A stretch of 33,133 nt of DNA from Clostridiales bacterium. GTDB lineage: Bacteria > Bacillota > Clostridia > Christensenellales > Aristaeellaceae. Each line of letters starts with the position of its first letter. Position 1 is the stretch's first letter. Location: NCBI GenBank assembly GCA_015056415.1, contig SVGJ01000005.1, positions 65,845 through 98,977 of the forward strand. Direction: 5' to 3'. This document shows positions 26,146-33,133 of this stretch, piece after piece. A program made the position numbers and the translations under genes. The notes below the pieces were generated by a model. It saw only the letters and a program-made list of their open reading frames with translations, was not told where the DNA came from and did not search any database.

Positions 26146-27462
26146 TTATGATGCGCTTTCCTCTTCCGGCACAGGCTCCTCGACCGGCTTTTCCACCAGT
26201 TCCTCGGCCTTGCGGCGGGACTTGCGCTTAATACCCTCCACCAGTCTGGGCTTACCACCATTGACCGCGTCCGCATCGATGATGCAGCCGGTGACCTCCG
26301 GCAGGCTGGGCAGCTCAAACATGGTGTCCAGCATCACGTTCTCGATGATGGCGCGCAGGCCACGGGCGCCGCAGCGGCGTTCAATGGCCTGCTTGGCGAT
26401 GGCCCGCACCGCATCGGGCTCAAAGGTCAGCTCAATGCCATCCATGCCCAGCAGCTTCTGATACTGCTTGCACAGGGCGTTCTTGGGCTCAGTCAGGATC
26501 TGCATGAGCATCTCCTCGTCCAGCTGATCCAGCGTCACCACGATGGGCAGACGACCCACAAACTCGGGGATCAGGCCGAACTTGGTCAGATCCTCGGGGC
26601 GGATGTCCTTCAGCGCCTTGGAGACATTGGGGTCACGCTTGCTTTGCAGCTCTGCGCCGAAGCCCAGCAGCTTCTTGCCCACGCGACTCTCGATAATGGG
26701 GATAATGCCATCGAACGCGCCGCCGCAGATGAAGAGAATGTTGGTCGTATCGATCTGCAGCAGCTCCTGATGGGGATGCTTACGGCCGCCCTGGGGTGGA
26801 ACCGCGGCAACCGTGCCCTCCAGGATCTTCAACAGCGCCTGCTGAACGCCCTCGCCGCTGACGTCGCGGGTGATGGAGGGATTCTCGCTCTTGCGGGCGA
26901 TCTTGTCGATCTCGTCAATGTAGATGATACCGCGCTGCGCCAGTTCGATGTCGTAATCCGCAGCCTGGATCAGACGCAGAAGAATGTTCTCTACGTCCTC
27001 GCCCACATAACCGGCCTCCGTCAGGCTGGTCGCGTCAGCAATGGCGAACGGCACATTCAGGATCCGCGCCAGCGTCTGGGCAAGGAAGGTCTTGCCACAG
27101 CCCGTGGGGCCGACCATCAGGATGTTGGACTTCTGCAGCTCCACATCATCCTGCTGCGCCTGCTGACCAATGCGCTTGTAGTGGTTGTACACCGCCACGC
27201 TCAGCGCGCGCTTGGCCTGCTCCTGACCCACCACATACTGATCCAGCACCGCCTTCATTTCGGCAGGCGTAGGCAGCTCCTGCGGACCCGCGCCATCCTG
27301 CATCATGGGCAGCTCGTCAGCGATGATCTCCTGGCACAGCAGAATGCACTCGTTACAAATAAACACATTCGGGCCCGCCACCAACCGCCTGACCTTATCC
27401 TGCGTCTTGCCGCAGAAGCTGCAGCGGTGCAGCGCACCCTGAGGAAACTCGTCTCTTGCCAT
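26146..27462 (-). CDS. clpX: ATP-dependent Clp protease ATP-binding subunit ClpX
   Basis: AAA+ unfoldase of 438 residues that feeds substrates to ClpP. The N-terminal zinc-binding domain has Cys14, 17, 36 and 39. Walker A is GPTGCGKT (118-125). The pore loop is GYVGED, Walker B is [10 protein letters not shown], and KLLGFGAEL is the region of the ClpP-docking loop. The C-terminal tail is Lys/Arg- then Glu-rich. The ATG at 27462 has GGGGGAGGAG upstream, on the flank of a palindrome. It lies 374 bases after clpP, in the same direction, with an array of palindromes between. No promoter stands out in that gap, so it may depend on read-through from clpP. Confidence 0.97.
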   Translation of the reverse strand: MARDEFPQGALHRCSFCGKTQDKVRRLVAGPNVFICNECILLCQEIIADELPMMQDGAGPQELPTPAEMKAVLDQYVVGQEQAKRALSVAVYNHYKRIGQQAQQDDVELQKSNILMVGPTGCGKTFLAQTLARILNVPFAIADATSLTEAGYVGEDVENILLRLIQAADYDIELAQRGIIYIDEIDKIARKSENPSITRDVSGEGVQQALLKILEGTVAAVPPQGGRKHPHQELLQIDTTNILFICGGAFDGIIPIIESRVGKKLLGFGAELQSKRDPNVSKALKDIRPEDLTKFGLIPEFVGRLPIVVTLDQLDEEMLMQILTEPKNALCKQYQKLLGMDGIELTFEPDAVRAIAKQAIERRCGARGLRAIIENVMLDTMFELPSLPEVTGCIIDADAVNGGKPRLVEGIKRKSRRKAEELVEKPVEEPVPEEESAS

Positions 27463-27473
27463 AAACTCCTCCC

Positions 27474-27570
27474 CCAAGGGCTCTGCCCTTGGGAATCCCG
27501 GTCAGGGCTCTGCCCTGACAACCCGGCAGGGACTCTGTCCCTGCACCCTGCAAAGGGCTTTCAGCCCTTT
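27474..27570. repeat. Array of four 3-base-loop palindromes before clpX
   Basis: Four perfect 8-base stems, each with a 3-base loop, lie in tandem about 6-8 bases apart: CCAAGGGC-TCT-GCCCTTGG (27474-27492), GTCAGGGC-TCT-GCCCTGAC (27501-27519), GCAGGGAC-TCT-GTCCCTGC (27526-27544) and AAAGGGCT-TTC-AGCCCTTT (27552-27570). The stems differ, but three share the loop TCT. None has a T-run of terminator length. Confidence 0.92.
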
Positions 27571-27647
27571 CGAAACCCATTTTTCTGATACCCAGCCCTT
27601 CAGCTTCTCAACAGCTTAGCCCATCAAGCCACTTGGCTGTGCAAAGC

Positions 27648-27699
27648 CGCCGCACGCCGCGCGTCGCGGTGCGCCCTCCGCGCACCGTGACCCCTGCTG
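27648..27699 (-). repeat. Interspersed structured block, copy B
   Basis: On the minus strand CAGCAGGGGTCACGG is identical to copy A. The stem is CGGTGCGC (27680-27687), loop GGAGG, GCGCACCG (27667-27674), followed by the shared CGACGC and TGCGGCG. It lies downstream of clpP in the same orientation relative to that gene as copy A has relative to the CAP gene. Confidence 0.85.
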
Positions 27700-27735
27700 T
27701 TCCCCACCCAGCCACGCCTCCCCCAAAACGGGAGT

Positions 27736-27849
27736 CCAGAGGGCCGAATGGCCCTTTGGCGATGGAGTCCAGAGGAGGCAGAGCCTCCTCTGGCAGGTTG
27801 TCAGGGCAGCGCCCTGACTGGGGTGTCCAGAGGGGCTTAGCCCCTCTGG
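27736..27849 (-). repeat. Array of four palindromes over and after the clpP stop
   Basis: In minus-strand order: CCAGAGGGGC-TAA-GCCCCTCTGG (27827-27849), whose loop is the clpP stop codon; GTCAGGGC-GCT-GCCCTGAC (27800-27818); CCAGAGGAGGC-TCT-GCCTCCTCTGG (27769-27793), an 11-base stem; and CCAAAGGGCC-ATTC-GGCCCTCTGG (27736-27759, one G-T/G-U position). The second stem is identical to that at 27501-27519. Confidence 0.92.
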
Positions 27850-28427
27850 CGCGGCTGGTAGATTTCGTCGATGATGCCGTACTTCAGGGCTTCCTCGGCG
27901 TCCATGAAGTAGTCTCGCTCCACATCGGCCTTGACCTTCTCGATATTCTGGCCGGTCATTTCGGCCATCATTTTGGTCATCTTGGTCTTGGTTTTCAGCA
28001 GCCACTCGGCACGGATGGCCACATCAGTGGCCTGGCCCTGAGCGCCGCCCAGGGGCTGGTGGATCATCACCTCGGCATTGGGGAGCGCCAGGCGCTTGCC
28101 CTTTTCGCCGGCCATGAGCAGGAAAGCGCCCATGGAAGCCGCCATGCCCACGCACACAGTGCGCACCTGGGGCTTGATGTACTGCATGGTGTCGTAGATC
28201 GCCATGCCCGCAGTGACGGAGCCGCCGGGGCTGTTGATATACAGGCTGATGTCGGCGTCGGGGTCTTCCATTTCCAGGAAGAGCAGCTGCGCCACCACCA
28301 GGTTGGCCATATGGTCCTCGATCTCGCCGGAAAGGAACACGATGCGATCCTTCAGCAGGCGGGAGTAGATGTCATAGGAGCGTTCACCACGGTTGGTCTG
28401 CTCCACGACCATGGGTACAAGCGTCAT
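27837..28427 (-). CDS. clpP: ATP-dependent Clp protease proteolytic subunit ClpP
   Basis: Self-compartmentalised serine protease, 196 residues, partner of ClpX and other Clp ATPases. The triad is visible: Ser98 in [11 protein letters not shown], His123 in MIHQPLGG and Asp172 in [23 protein letters not shown] (65-75) is the oxyanion region. The ATG at 28427 has AAGGAGGT 8 bases upstream. It sits between tig and clpX, as in many Clostridia. The last codons (CAG AGG GGC TAA) form one arm and the loop of a palindromic repeat, so the C-terminus Gln-Arg-Gly may be shaped by the repeat. Confidence 0.98.
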   Translation of the reverse strand: MTLVPMVVEQTNRGERSYDIYSRLLKDRIVFLSGEIEDHMANLVVAQLLFLEMEDPDADISLYINSPGGSVTAGMAIYDTMQYIKPQVRTVCVGMAASMGAFLLMAGEKGKRLALPNAEVMIHQPLGGAQGQATDVAIRAEWLLKTKTKMTKMMAEMTGQNIEKVKADVERDYFMDAEEALKYGIIDEIYQPRQRG

Positions 28428-28515
28428 TGCGTCATACCTCCTTCTTGCGCATGATGCACAGGCCGTCCTTCTATTCTATGCAGGCTTTTCCTGTGCCATA
28501 CCACAAAATTTGAAA

Positions 28516-28563
28516 CGCGGGAGGCAGCACAAGCGGACACACCGCATGAGGCCACCTCCCGCG
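28516..28563 (-). terminator. Terminator of tig
   Basis: On the minus strand CGCGGGAGG (28555-28563) pairs with CCTCCCGCG (28516-28524). The long interior contains a small GCGG/CCGC stem. TTTCAAATTTTG follows. It begins 29 bases after the tig stop. The long loop makes it less typical, so partial read-through into clpP is possible. Confidence 0.65.
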
Positions 28564-28591
28564 CATTGAAAGCATATTTGGTTCGAATGCC

Positions 28592-30004
28592 TTACTCGGC
28601 GGCTTCCTCTGCCTTGGTCTCAGCAGCTTCCTCAGCCTTGGGCTCGGCCTTCTTCTTGGAGGTGCGGGTAGCCTTCTTCTTGGGAGCGGGCTTCTCCTCG
28701 GCAACCTCTTCCTTCTTTTCCACAGCCTTGCCCTCGGCCTTCAGCAGGTCGACGACCTTCTGCACAGCGGCAGAATCAGCCAGATAAGCGCGCTGCTCGT
28801 CGGTCAGGCTCTTCTCGAAGGCCTCGACCTCCTGACCCATGCGCTTGGCCTGCTCCTCGATCTGCACCTTGATCTCATCCTCGGTGGGCTCGATGGCCTC
28901 GGCCTTGCGGATGGCTTCCAGGGTCAGCTCGATGCGGACGCGCTTTTCGGCCTCGCCGTGGTAAGCGCCTTCCAGCTGCTCACGGGTCTGACCGGTGTAC
29001 TTGAGATAATCCTCCATGCGCAGGCCCTGGTAAGCCATACGCATTTCCATTTCGCGCATCATGTAGTGCAGCTGCTCGTGGATCATGGCGTGGGGCACGT
29101 CGATGGTGGCATTCTCGACAGCCTTTTCCACCAGAGCATTCTCGAAGGTCACGTCGTTGTTCTTCTCGGCGCGCTCCTCCAGCTCCTTCACAATGTTGGC
29201 CTTGTAGGCTTCGAAGGTATCGAAGTCGCTCACGTCAGCGGCGAAATCATCGTCCAGCTCGGGCATCTCGGTCTTCTGGATGCCGTTGACCTTCACGTGG
29301 AACACAGCGGCCTTGCCGGCCAGCTCCTCGGAGTGGTACTGCTCGGGGAAGGTCACGTTCAGATCCTTCTCCTCGCCGATGGCCATGCCCACCATCTGCT
29401 CCTCGAAGCCGGGGATGAACTGGTGAGAGCCGATCTTGAGGGTCTGGCCCTGGGCGGTGCCGCCCTGGAAAGCCACGCCGTCAACGCTGCCGGCATAGTC
29501 CAGGTTCACGGTGTCGCCCTCTTCCACAGCGCGGTCATCCACGTCGATGGTGCGGGCGGCCTTCTGACGGTCCTGCTCGATGCGGGCGTTGATCTCGTCT
29601 TCGGTCACGGTCTGCTTGGTGACTTCCACTTCCAGGCCCTTGTACTGGCCCAGCTCCACATCGGGACGGACGAACACTTCACAGGTGAACTTCAGGTCCT
29701 GGCCGGCGCCGATCTCGTCCACATTCACTTCGGGACGATCCACGGGCTTCAGGTCGAACTCGGCGATGGCAGCGTCATAGGCCTCGGGGAAGACCAGCTC
29801 CAGCGCGTCGTCGTAGAAAATGGCCTCGCCGTACATACGCTCGATCAGGCTGCGGGGGGCCTTGCCCTTGCGGAAGCCGGGAACGTTGATGCGGCCGCGG
29901 TTCTTCAGATAAGCCTTCTGCATGGCCTCGTCAAACTGCTCGGCAGGGATAACGAAGGTCAGCTTGGCCTTGTTGCTGGAAAGTTTCTCATAGGTGTGGC
30001 TCAT
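28592..30004 (-). CDS. tig: Trigger factor (ribosome-associated chaperone)
   Basis: A 470-residue chaperone that binds the ribosome exit site and helps new chains fold. The ribosome-binding signature GFRKGKAPR is at 43-51. The FKBP-like peptidyl-prolyl isomerase domain is at about 155-245 (DTVNLDYAGSVDGVAFQGG, HQFIPGFEEQMVGM). The helical C-terminal domain follows. After about residue 428, where the family usually ends, there is a tail rich in Lys, Ala and Glu (PAPKKKATRTSKKKAEP). The ATG at 30004 is 11 bases after AGGAGGG, a rather wide spacing, and no closer ATG exists. It has its own promoter and terminator. Confidence 0.97.
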   Translation of the reverse strand: MSHTYEKLSSNKAKLTFVIPAEQFDEAMQKAYLKNRGRINVPGFRKGKAPRSLIERMYGEAIFYDDALELVFPEAYDAAIAEFDLKPVDRPEVNVDEIGAGQDLKFTCEVFVRPDVELGQYKGLEVEVTKQTVTEDEINARIEQDRQKAARTIDVDDRAVEEGDTVNLDYAGSVDGVAFQGGTAQGQTLKIGSHQFIPGFEEQMVGMAIGEEKDLNVTFPEQYHSEELAGKAAVFHVKVNGIQKTEMPELDDDFAADVSDFDTFEAYKANIVKELEERAEKNNDVTFENALVEKAVENATIDVPHAMIHEQLHYMMREMEMRMAYQGLRMEDYLKYTGQTREQLEGAYHGEAEKRVRIELTLEAIRKAEAIEPTEDEIKVQIEEQAKRMGQEVEAFEKSLTDEQRAYLADSAAVQKVVDLLKAEGKAVEKKEEVAEEKPAPKKKATRTSKKKAEPKAEEAAETKAEEAAE

Positions 30005-30065
30005 TGAATGAATTCCCTCCTGCGATCTCATGGGGCTGTGCGCGCGTATGCGCACACCACGGGTT

Positions 30066-30094
30066 ATTGTAACACACTTTTATGCGGGATGCAA
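30066..30094 (-). promoter_or_regulatory. Promoter of tig
   Basis: On the minus strand TTGCAT (30089-30094) and TACAAT (30066-30071) are separated by 17 bases. The leader is about 55 bases and carries a GC-rich hairpin (TGTGCGC at 30050-30056 with GCGCACA at 30037-30043) shortly before the ribosome-binding site. Confidence 0.75.
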
Positions 30095-30144
30095 GGTCAT
30101 CTCTTGCAGAAATCCCAATTTTTATAGGATTTTGAAGCTTTTGC

Positions 30145-31017
30145 TCACTTCGTATCCTTTTCCTGCCAGACGTACCAGTCCACACCGTCGGTTTCCATGT
30201 GCATGGTACCGTCGCCGCAGTACATCAGCTTGGTATCAGGGGCATTTTTCTTCATATAACTATGGAATTTCCCCGGTACTTTCTTCTTCTTGTTCGGAAT
30301 GAAGATCATTTCCGCGTCCACCATCTTCAAGAAAGGCGCCTTGATGGTGGCAAGGCCGTGATGCGGCGCCTTCATGATATCAGCGTGAAGAATAAACTCA
30401 TCATACTTTTCCACAAACTGATCCATCACACGGTAGTCAATATCACCCGTCAGCAGGATGCGCCGCTCGCCAAACTGCACCGCGAGCACGGCGCTCCGGG
30501 CATTTTGACCCCAGCTTTCCGTGCAGCGGAGCACCGTCATATCGGCCCCGCCCAGGGTCAGCGATTCCATATCGGAAACAATATAGTACGGTATATCATA
30601 CTTTTCGGTGGCATTGACCGCCTGCTTGTGATAGCCGGCGTCATCCCGGTAGCTCTTCTTGTTGATGGTGGTGAACGTTTCCACCTCATACCTGCCGCTG
30701 CGCATCAGATAAATCAGCCCGTGGACGTGATCATTATCCGAATGGGTGCTGAACAGGTATTTGAATTTCTTCACGCCGGCAGCGTCCACCGCGGCGTAGA
30801 GCCTGTCGCGGAATTGGCCGGAGCCGCCATCCACCAGCATGAATTCGCCGCCGCACTCCAGGAGCATGGCGTCGCTGCGGTCCACGTCAATGGCTGTGAC
30901 CTTCAGCAGATCGCGCTCATACCAGTCCTCAGGCACCTCGTTGGTGTAATAGATCTCCGCCGAGGCGGCGCTCAGCAGCATCAGGAGGCAAATAAGAAAA
31001 GCAAGAATTCTCTTCAT
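30145..31017 (-). CDS. Secreted metallo-beta-lactamase-fold hydrolase (ComEC C-terminal-domain type)
   Basis: A 290-residue exported protein with signal peptide MKRILAFLICLLMLLSAASA (cleaved near residue 20). The metal site is THSDNDHVHG (His92, Asp94, Asp96, His97), with LVDGGSG before it, LLTGDID and KAPHHGLATIKAPF after it. These are the marks of the MBL-fold hydrolases related to the extracellular domain of ComEC/Rec2; nuclease, phosphodiesterase or another hydrolase activity is possible. The ATG at 31017 is three bases after the purC stop, and its ribosome-binding site GGAG lies within purC, so translation is coupled. There is no functional reason to expect a link to purine synthesis. 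No clear terminator follows. Confidence 0.85.
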   Translation of the reverse strand: MKRILAFLICLLMLLSAASAEIYYTNEVPEDWYERDLLKVTAIDVDRSDAMLLECGGEFMLVDGGSGQFRDRLYAAVDAAGVKKFKYLFSTHSDNDHVHGLIYLMRSGRYEVETFTTINKKSYRDDAGYHKQAVNATEKYDIPYYIVSDMESLTLGGADMTVLRCTESWGQNARSAVLAVQFGERRILLTGDIDYRVMDQFVEKYDEFILHADIMKAPHHGLATIKAPFLKMVDAEMIFIPNKKKKVPGKFHSYMKKNAPDTKLMYCGDGTMHMETDGVDWYVWQEKDTK

Positions 31018-31020
31018 CAA

Positions 31021-31746
31021 TTATTCTCCAGCCTCATCCATGCCCATCATGCGGTGCAGGAGTTCCTGATAAGCCTGCTCCACATTGCCCAGATCCCGTC
31101 GGAAGCGGTCGATATCCAGGGGCTCGTGGGTGCGGGCGTCCCAGAAGCGTGCAGTATCGGGCGAGATCTCGTCCGCCACCAGGATCCGGCCTTCAAAGCG
31201 GCCGAACTCCAGTTTGAAGTCGATCACTTCAATGTTGATCTCCTTCATATATTCGGTCAGGATATCATTGACCCGCAGCGCCGTGCGGGTGATCTGCTGC
31301 AATTCCTCCATGGTAGCCAGCTTCAGCGCCTGGATGTGAGTCGAATTGACCAGTGGATTGTCCAGATAGTCATCCTTCAGGCAGAACTCCACCACCGTAG
31401 GTTCCATCTTCTCACCCACGGGGAAGCCGCAGCGCTTGGCCAGGCTCCCGGCGGCGCGGTTGCGCACCTTCACCGCCACGGGGATGATCTCCACCCGCCG
31501 CACCAGGCTGTGCCGGTTGTCCACCTGCTCCAGGTAATGATTCTCGATACCGTTCTTCGTCAGCAGCTGAAAAAACTGGCGGCTCACGGCGTTGTTGACC
31601 TCACCCTTGCCCAGAATGCGGCCGCGCTTGAGCCCATGGAAGGCCATGGCCTCGTCCTTGAAATACACAACGGCCTTGCCAGGATCATCCGTGGCATAAA
31701 CGCGTTTGCCCTTGCCTTCCGTCAGCAGCTTACCCATTTCCACCAT
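31021..31746 (-). CDS. purC: Phosphoribosylaminoimidazole-succinocarboxamide synthase (SAICAR synthetase)
   Basis: Cytoplasmic ATP-dependent ligase of purine synthesis, joining aspartate to CAIR. It is 241 residues, normal length. It has LLTEGKGKRVYATDD at the start, RVEIIPVAVKVRNRAAGSLA in the middle, FKLEFGR, and the signature ADEISPDTARFWD. The ATG at 31746 is 9 bases after AGGAG. It has a strong promoter of its own. No other pur genes are in the window, so purC is separated from the usual pur operon here. Confidence 0.97.
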   Translation of the reverse strand: MVEMGKLLTEGKGKRVYATDDPGKAVVYFKDEAMAFHGLKRGRILGKGEVNNAVSRQFFQLLTKNGIENHYLEQVDNRHSLVRRVEIIPVAVKVRNRAAGSLAKRCGFPVGEKMEPTVVEFCLKDDYLDNPLVNSTHIQALKLATMEELQQITRTALRVNDILTEYMKEINIEVIDFKLEFGRFEGRILVADEISPDTARFWDARTHEPLDIDRFRRDLGNVEQAYQELLHRMMGMDEAGE

Positions 31747-31779
31747 GCCGGTACGCTCCTATCACAATAGATAGATGAA

Positions 31780-31808
31780 ATTATAGCAGATTTCGCCTCG
31801 CGACTCAA
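31780..31808 (-). promoter_or_regulatory. Promoter of purC
   Basis: On the minus strand TTGAGT (31803-31808) and TATAAT (31780-31785) are spaced by 17 bases; TGC directly before the -10 makes it an extended -10. The start codon is about 34 bases below the -10 box. No purine riboswitch fits in this short leader. Confidence 0.75.
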
Positions 31809-31837
31809 TACCACAATGCAAATTGACGCAGTTTTTG

Positions 31838-32479
31838 TTACTTTGTCACGAAAGACATATCTTTGCAATACAGCGCCAGCAACGCGCCCTCCGCGAAGGT
31901 AAGCTCCGCCCGTCCGGCAATGATCTCATTGCTCACGCCAAGAGGATAGCGGTTCGTCAGGGTAGCGTCGGTCAGTTCCCACTCGGTTCCGTGCAGGGTC
32001 AGGCCGTCCACCTTCGGCGTATAGGCCAGCAAGGAGAACTTATACCCTTCCTTCCGTGGGAACTCATGCCTGCCCGGCAGCAGAACAGAAACCATGTTCT
32101 GTCCATCGCACATCCAAACGTTTTCGCCCCGAAGCGCGCAATCGTAGAGGCATTGCAGGTTACTGATGGTGTGATCCAACCTCCCGCCAAGGCAACCTGC
32201 CACCCGGAAGACGGTGTATCCGCGCCTGCGGCCTTCTTCCAGGCAGACCACCATATCGGTGTCATCCTTGTGCACAGGCAGGCGGATGCATTCGCAATCC
32301 TGCACGTGTTCAAAGGGCATGGAGTCAAAATCCCCGATCACCAGATCCGGCTTAAAGCCATGCTTCACCGCCGCGTCATATCCGCCGTCCGCGCAGATGA
32401 GCAGGTCACCCGCCTCCGGCCGCAGGTATTCGCGATGTTCCCCCGCATACAGCGGCGCGATAATGATGCACTTCCCCAT
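31838..32479 (-). CDS. thiN: Thiamine pyrophosphokinase
   Basis: Enzyme converting thiamine and ATP to thiamine diphosphate, 213 residues. Motifs seen are LLICADGGYDAA (Asp31), LVIGDFDS (Asp50), HKDDTDM (70-76) and GGRLDHTISNL (98-108), which form the ATP and thiamine site. The ATG at 32479 is preferred because the core fold begins at once. The ribosome-binding site is poor (AAGGG about 11 bases away) and a GTG at 32491 is possible. It follows the terminator of the S1 gene; in Firmicutes thiN is often in a ribosome-linked neighbourhood. No own promoter or thiamine riboswitch is seen in the short gap. Confidence 0.93.
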   Translation of the reverse strand: MGKCIIIAPLYAGEHREYLRPEAGDLLICADGGYDAAVKHGFKPDLVIGDFDSMPFEHVQDCECIRLPVHKDDTDMVVCLEEGRRRGYTVFRVAGCLGGRLDHTISNLQCLYDCALRGENVWMCDGQNMVSVLLPGRHEFPRKEGYKFSLLAYTPKVDGLTLHGTEWELTDATLTNRYPLGVSNEIIAGRAELTFAEGALLALYCKDMSFVTK

Positions 32480-32508
32480 GCGCACGCCCACCCTTCATGG
32501 AAAATAAA

Positions 32509-32534
32509 AGGAGGCAAGCGATTGCCTGCCTCCT
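32509..32534 (-). terminator. Terminator of the S1 gene
   Basis: On the minus strand AGGAGGCA (32527-32534) pairs with TGCCTCCT (32509-32516) around a 10-base loop, followed by TTTATTTT. It starts 14 bases after the stop codon. Confidence 0.85.
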
Positions 32535-32548
32535 GATTGGTTGCTTGA

Positions 32549-33133
32549 TTAGGCTTCGGGAGCTTCCTCAGCGGCGACTTCCTCAACGGGAGTCTCGTCG
32601 GAGGCCACCAGCTCGAATTCCACCTCAGCGGGGATCTCTTCGAAGGCTTCCTCTTCCAGCACCTGACGGATGCTCAGGGAGATGCGCTTCTTCTCAGGAT
32701 CCACAGACAGCACCTTCACGCGCACGATCTCGCCGACCTTCACAGCGTCCTCAACCTTGTTGACGCGGTTCAGAGCGCACTGGGAGATGTGCACCAGGCC
32801 GTCCAGGCCGGGCTCCAGCTCGACGAAAGCGCCAAACTCGGTGATGCGCACAGCCTTGCCCTCAACGATGGAGCCCTCGGGATACTTCTCGGTGGCGTTA
32901 TCCCAGGGACGGGCCTGCAGCTGCTTGTAGCCCAGCTGGATGCGCTCGCGTTCCTTGTCCAGGCTCAGGATCTTCACATCCACTTCCTGGTTGGGCTTCA
33001 CGACCTCGGAGGGATGCTTGATGCGGCCCCAGCTCAGGTCGGTGATGTGGATCAGACCATCCACGCCGCCAACGTCGACGAAGGCGCCGAAGTCGGTCAG
33101 GCGGCGGACGATGCCGTGGATCACGATGCCCTC
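32549..33133 (-). CDS. Ribosomal protein S1-like protein, N-terminus off the right edge
   Basis: The last 194 residues of a protein made of S1 RNA-binding domains. Two repeats are visible: GIVRRLTDFGAFVDVGGVDG with GLIHITDLSW, and GKAVRITEFGAFVELEPGLDG with GLVHISQCA. Both have the FGAFV core and end in a DKERERIQLGYK or DPEKKRISLSIR strand. A Glu/Ala-rich tail of about 40 residues ends the protein. The frame is open to the window edge. In Clostridia such S1 proteins are often fused to IspH (LytB); that part would be outside the window, so it cannot be decided. It binds mRNA or the 30S subunit. Confidence 0.9.
   Translation of the reverse strand, partial: EGIVIHGIVRRLTDFGAFVDVGGVDGLIHITDLSWGRIKHPSEVVKPNQEVDVKILSLDKERERIQLGYKQLQARPWDNATEKYPEGSIVEGKAVRITEFGAFVELEPGLDGLVHISQCALNRVNKVEDAVKVGEIVRVKVLSVDPEKKRISLSIRQVLEEEAFEEIPAEVEFELVASDETPVEEVAAEEAPEA

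Larger units (their letters stand above)
27463..27836. other. Non-coding gap between clpP and clpX
   Basis: This 374-base stretch contains no gene I can support. It holds two clusters of palindromes (27474-27570 and 27736-27849) around one copy of the interspersed structured block. Open frames here are low complexity and created by the palindromes. Confidence 0.8.

Noticed and set aside
21892..26151. A 1419-codon plus-strand open frame
   Set aside because: It is exactly antisense to lon and lonB, His/Leu/Gln-rich as expected from a GC-rich complement, and has no domain or ribosome-binding site.
27474..27849. Possible CRISPR array
   Set aside because: The units are palindromes of different sequence with short uneven gaps, not identical direct repeats with unique spacers, and no cas gene is near.
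28471..28704. A 77-codon minus-strand frame at the tig end
   Set aside because: Out-of-frame shadow of the low-complexity tig tail that runs through the tig terminator.
30005..30144. CIRCE or CtsR heat-shock operators upstream of tig, clpP, clpX or lon
   Set aside because: No TTAGCACTC inverted repeat or GGTCAAA tandem was seen in any of these upstream regions.

Overview
This window is a GC-rich (about 60 % by eye), densely coded chromosomal segment, mostly on the minus strand. Gene content and order point to a Gram-positive Firmicute of the class Clostridia. It has a Bacillus/Clostridium-type division and cell-wall (dcw) cluster and a tig-clpP-clpX-lonB-lonA-engB block as in endospore formers. 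MurE carries the DNPR motif of meso-diaminopimelate enzymes, and LonB implies a sporulating ancestry. Genus cannot be fixed from sequence alone. No phage, IS element, CRISPR array, rRNA or tRNA was seen.

Layout. (1) 1-4047: a secreted sugar-type solute-binding protein (minus, cut by the left edge) is divergent from a class A penicillin-binding protein (plus). (2) 4225-18106: the dcw cluster, read on the minus strand as mraZ, an ftsL-like gene, ftsI/spoVD, murE, mraY, murD, ftsW, murA, ftsQ, ftsA, ftsZ. It has a strong promoter before mraZ, a second before ftsA, and a terminator after ftsZ. rsmH, murF, murG, murB and murC are absent from it. (3) 18414-19553: a metallophosphoesterase and an acidic zinc-ribbon protein. 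(4) 19721-20509: a secreted CAP-domain protein on the plus strand, followed by about 490 bp of non-coding palindromic repeats. (5) 21004-30004: the proteostasis block tig, clpP, clpX, lonB, lon, engB plus an unrecognised 95-residue gene. (6) 30145-33133: a secreted metallo-beta-lactamase-fold protein, purC, a thiamine pyrophosphokinase gene and the end of a ribosomal protein S1 gene.

How the genes work together. MurA makes the first committed peptidoglycan precursor. MurD and MurE add D-Glu and diaminopimelate, and MraY makes lipid I. FtsW and the transpeptidase polymerise and cross-link septal wall under FtsZ, FtsA, FtsQ and the FtsL-like protein. The class A PBP adds wall synthesis outside the septum. 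Trigger factor, ClpXP, LonA and LonB handle folding and degradation of new or damaged proteins.

I found no clearly new multi-gene system. The most unusual signal is non-coding. A composite repeat (a hairpin at or next to a stop codon, a second hairpin, then a block of about 51 bases with a covarying stem) lies downstream of two unrelated genes, the CAP gene and clpP, in the same orientation relative to each. The clpP-clpX gap also carries an array of short perfect palindromes, one of which has the clpP stop codon as its loop. Smaller points are a 10-base repeat over the mraZ start (candidate MraZ operator), a recurring TTGCAA -35 box, and Shine-Dalgarno sequences that abut an ATG.
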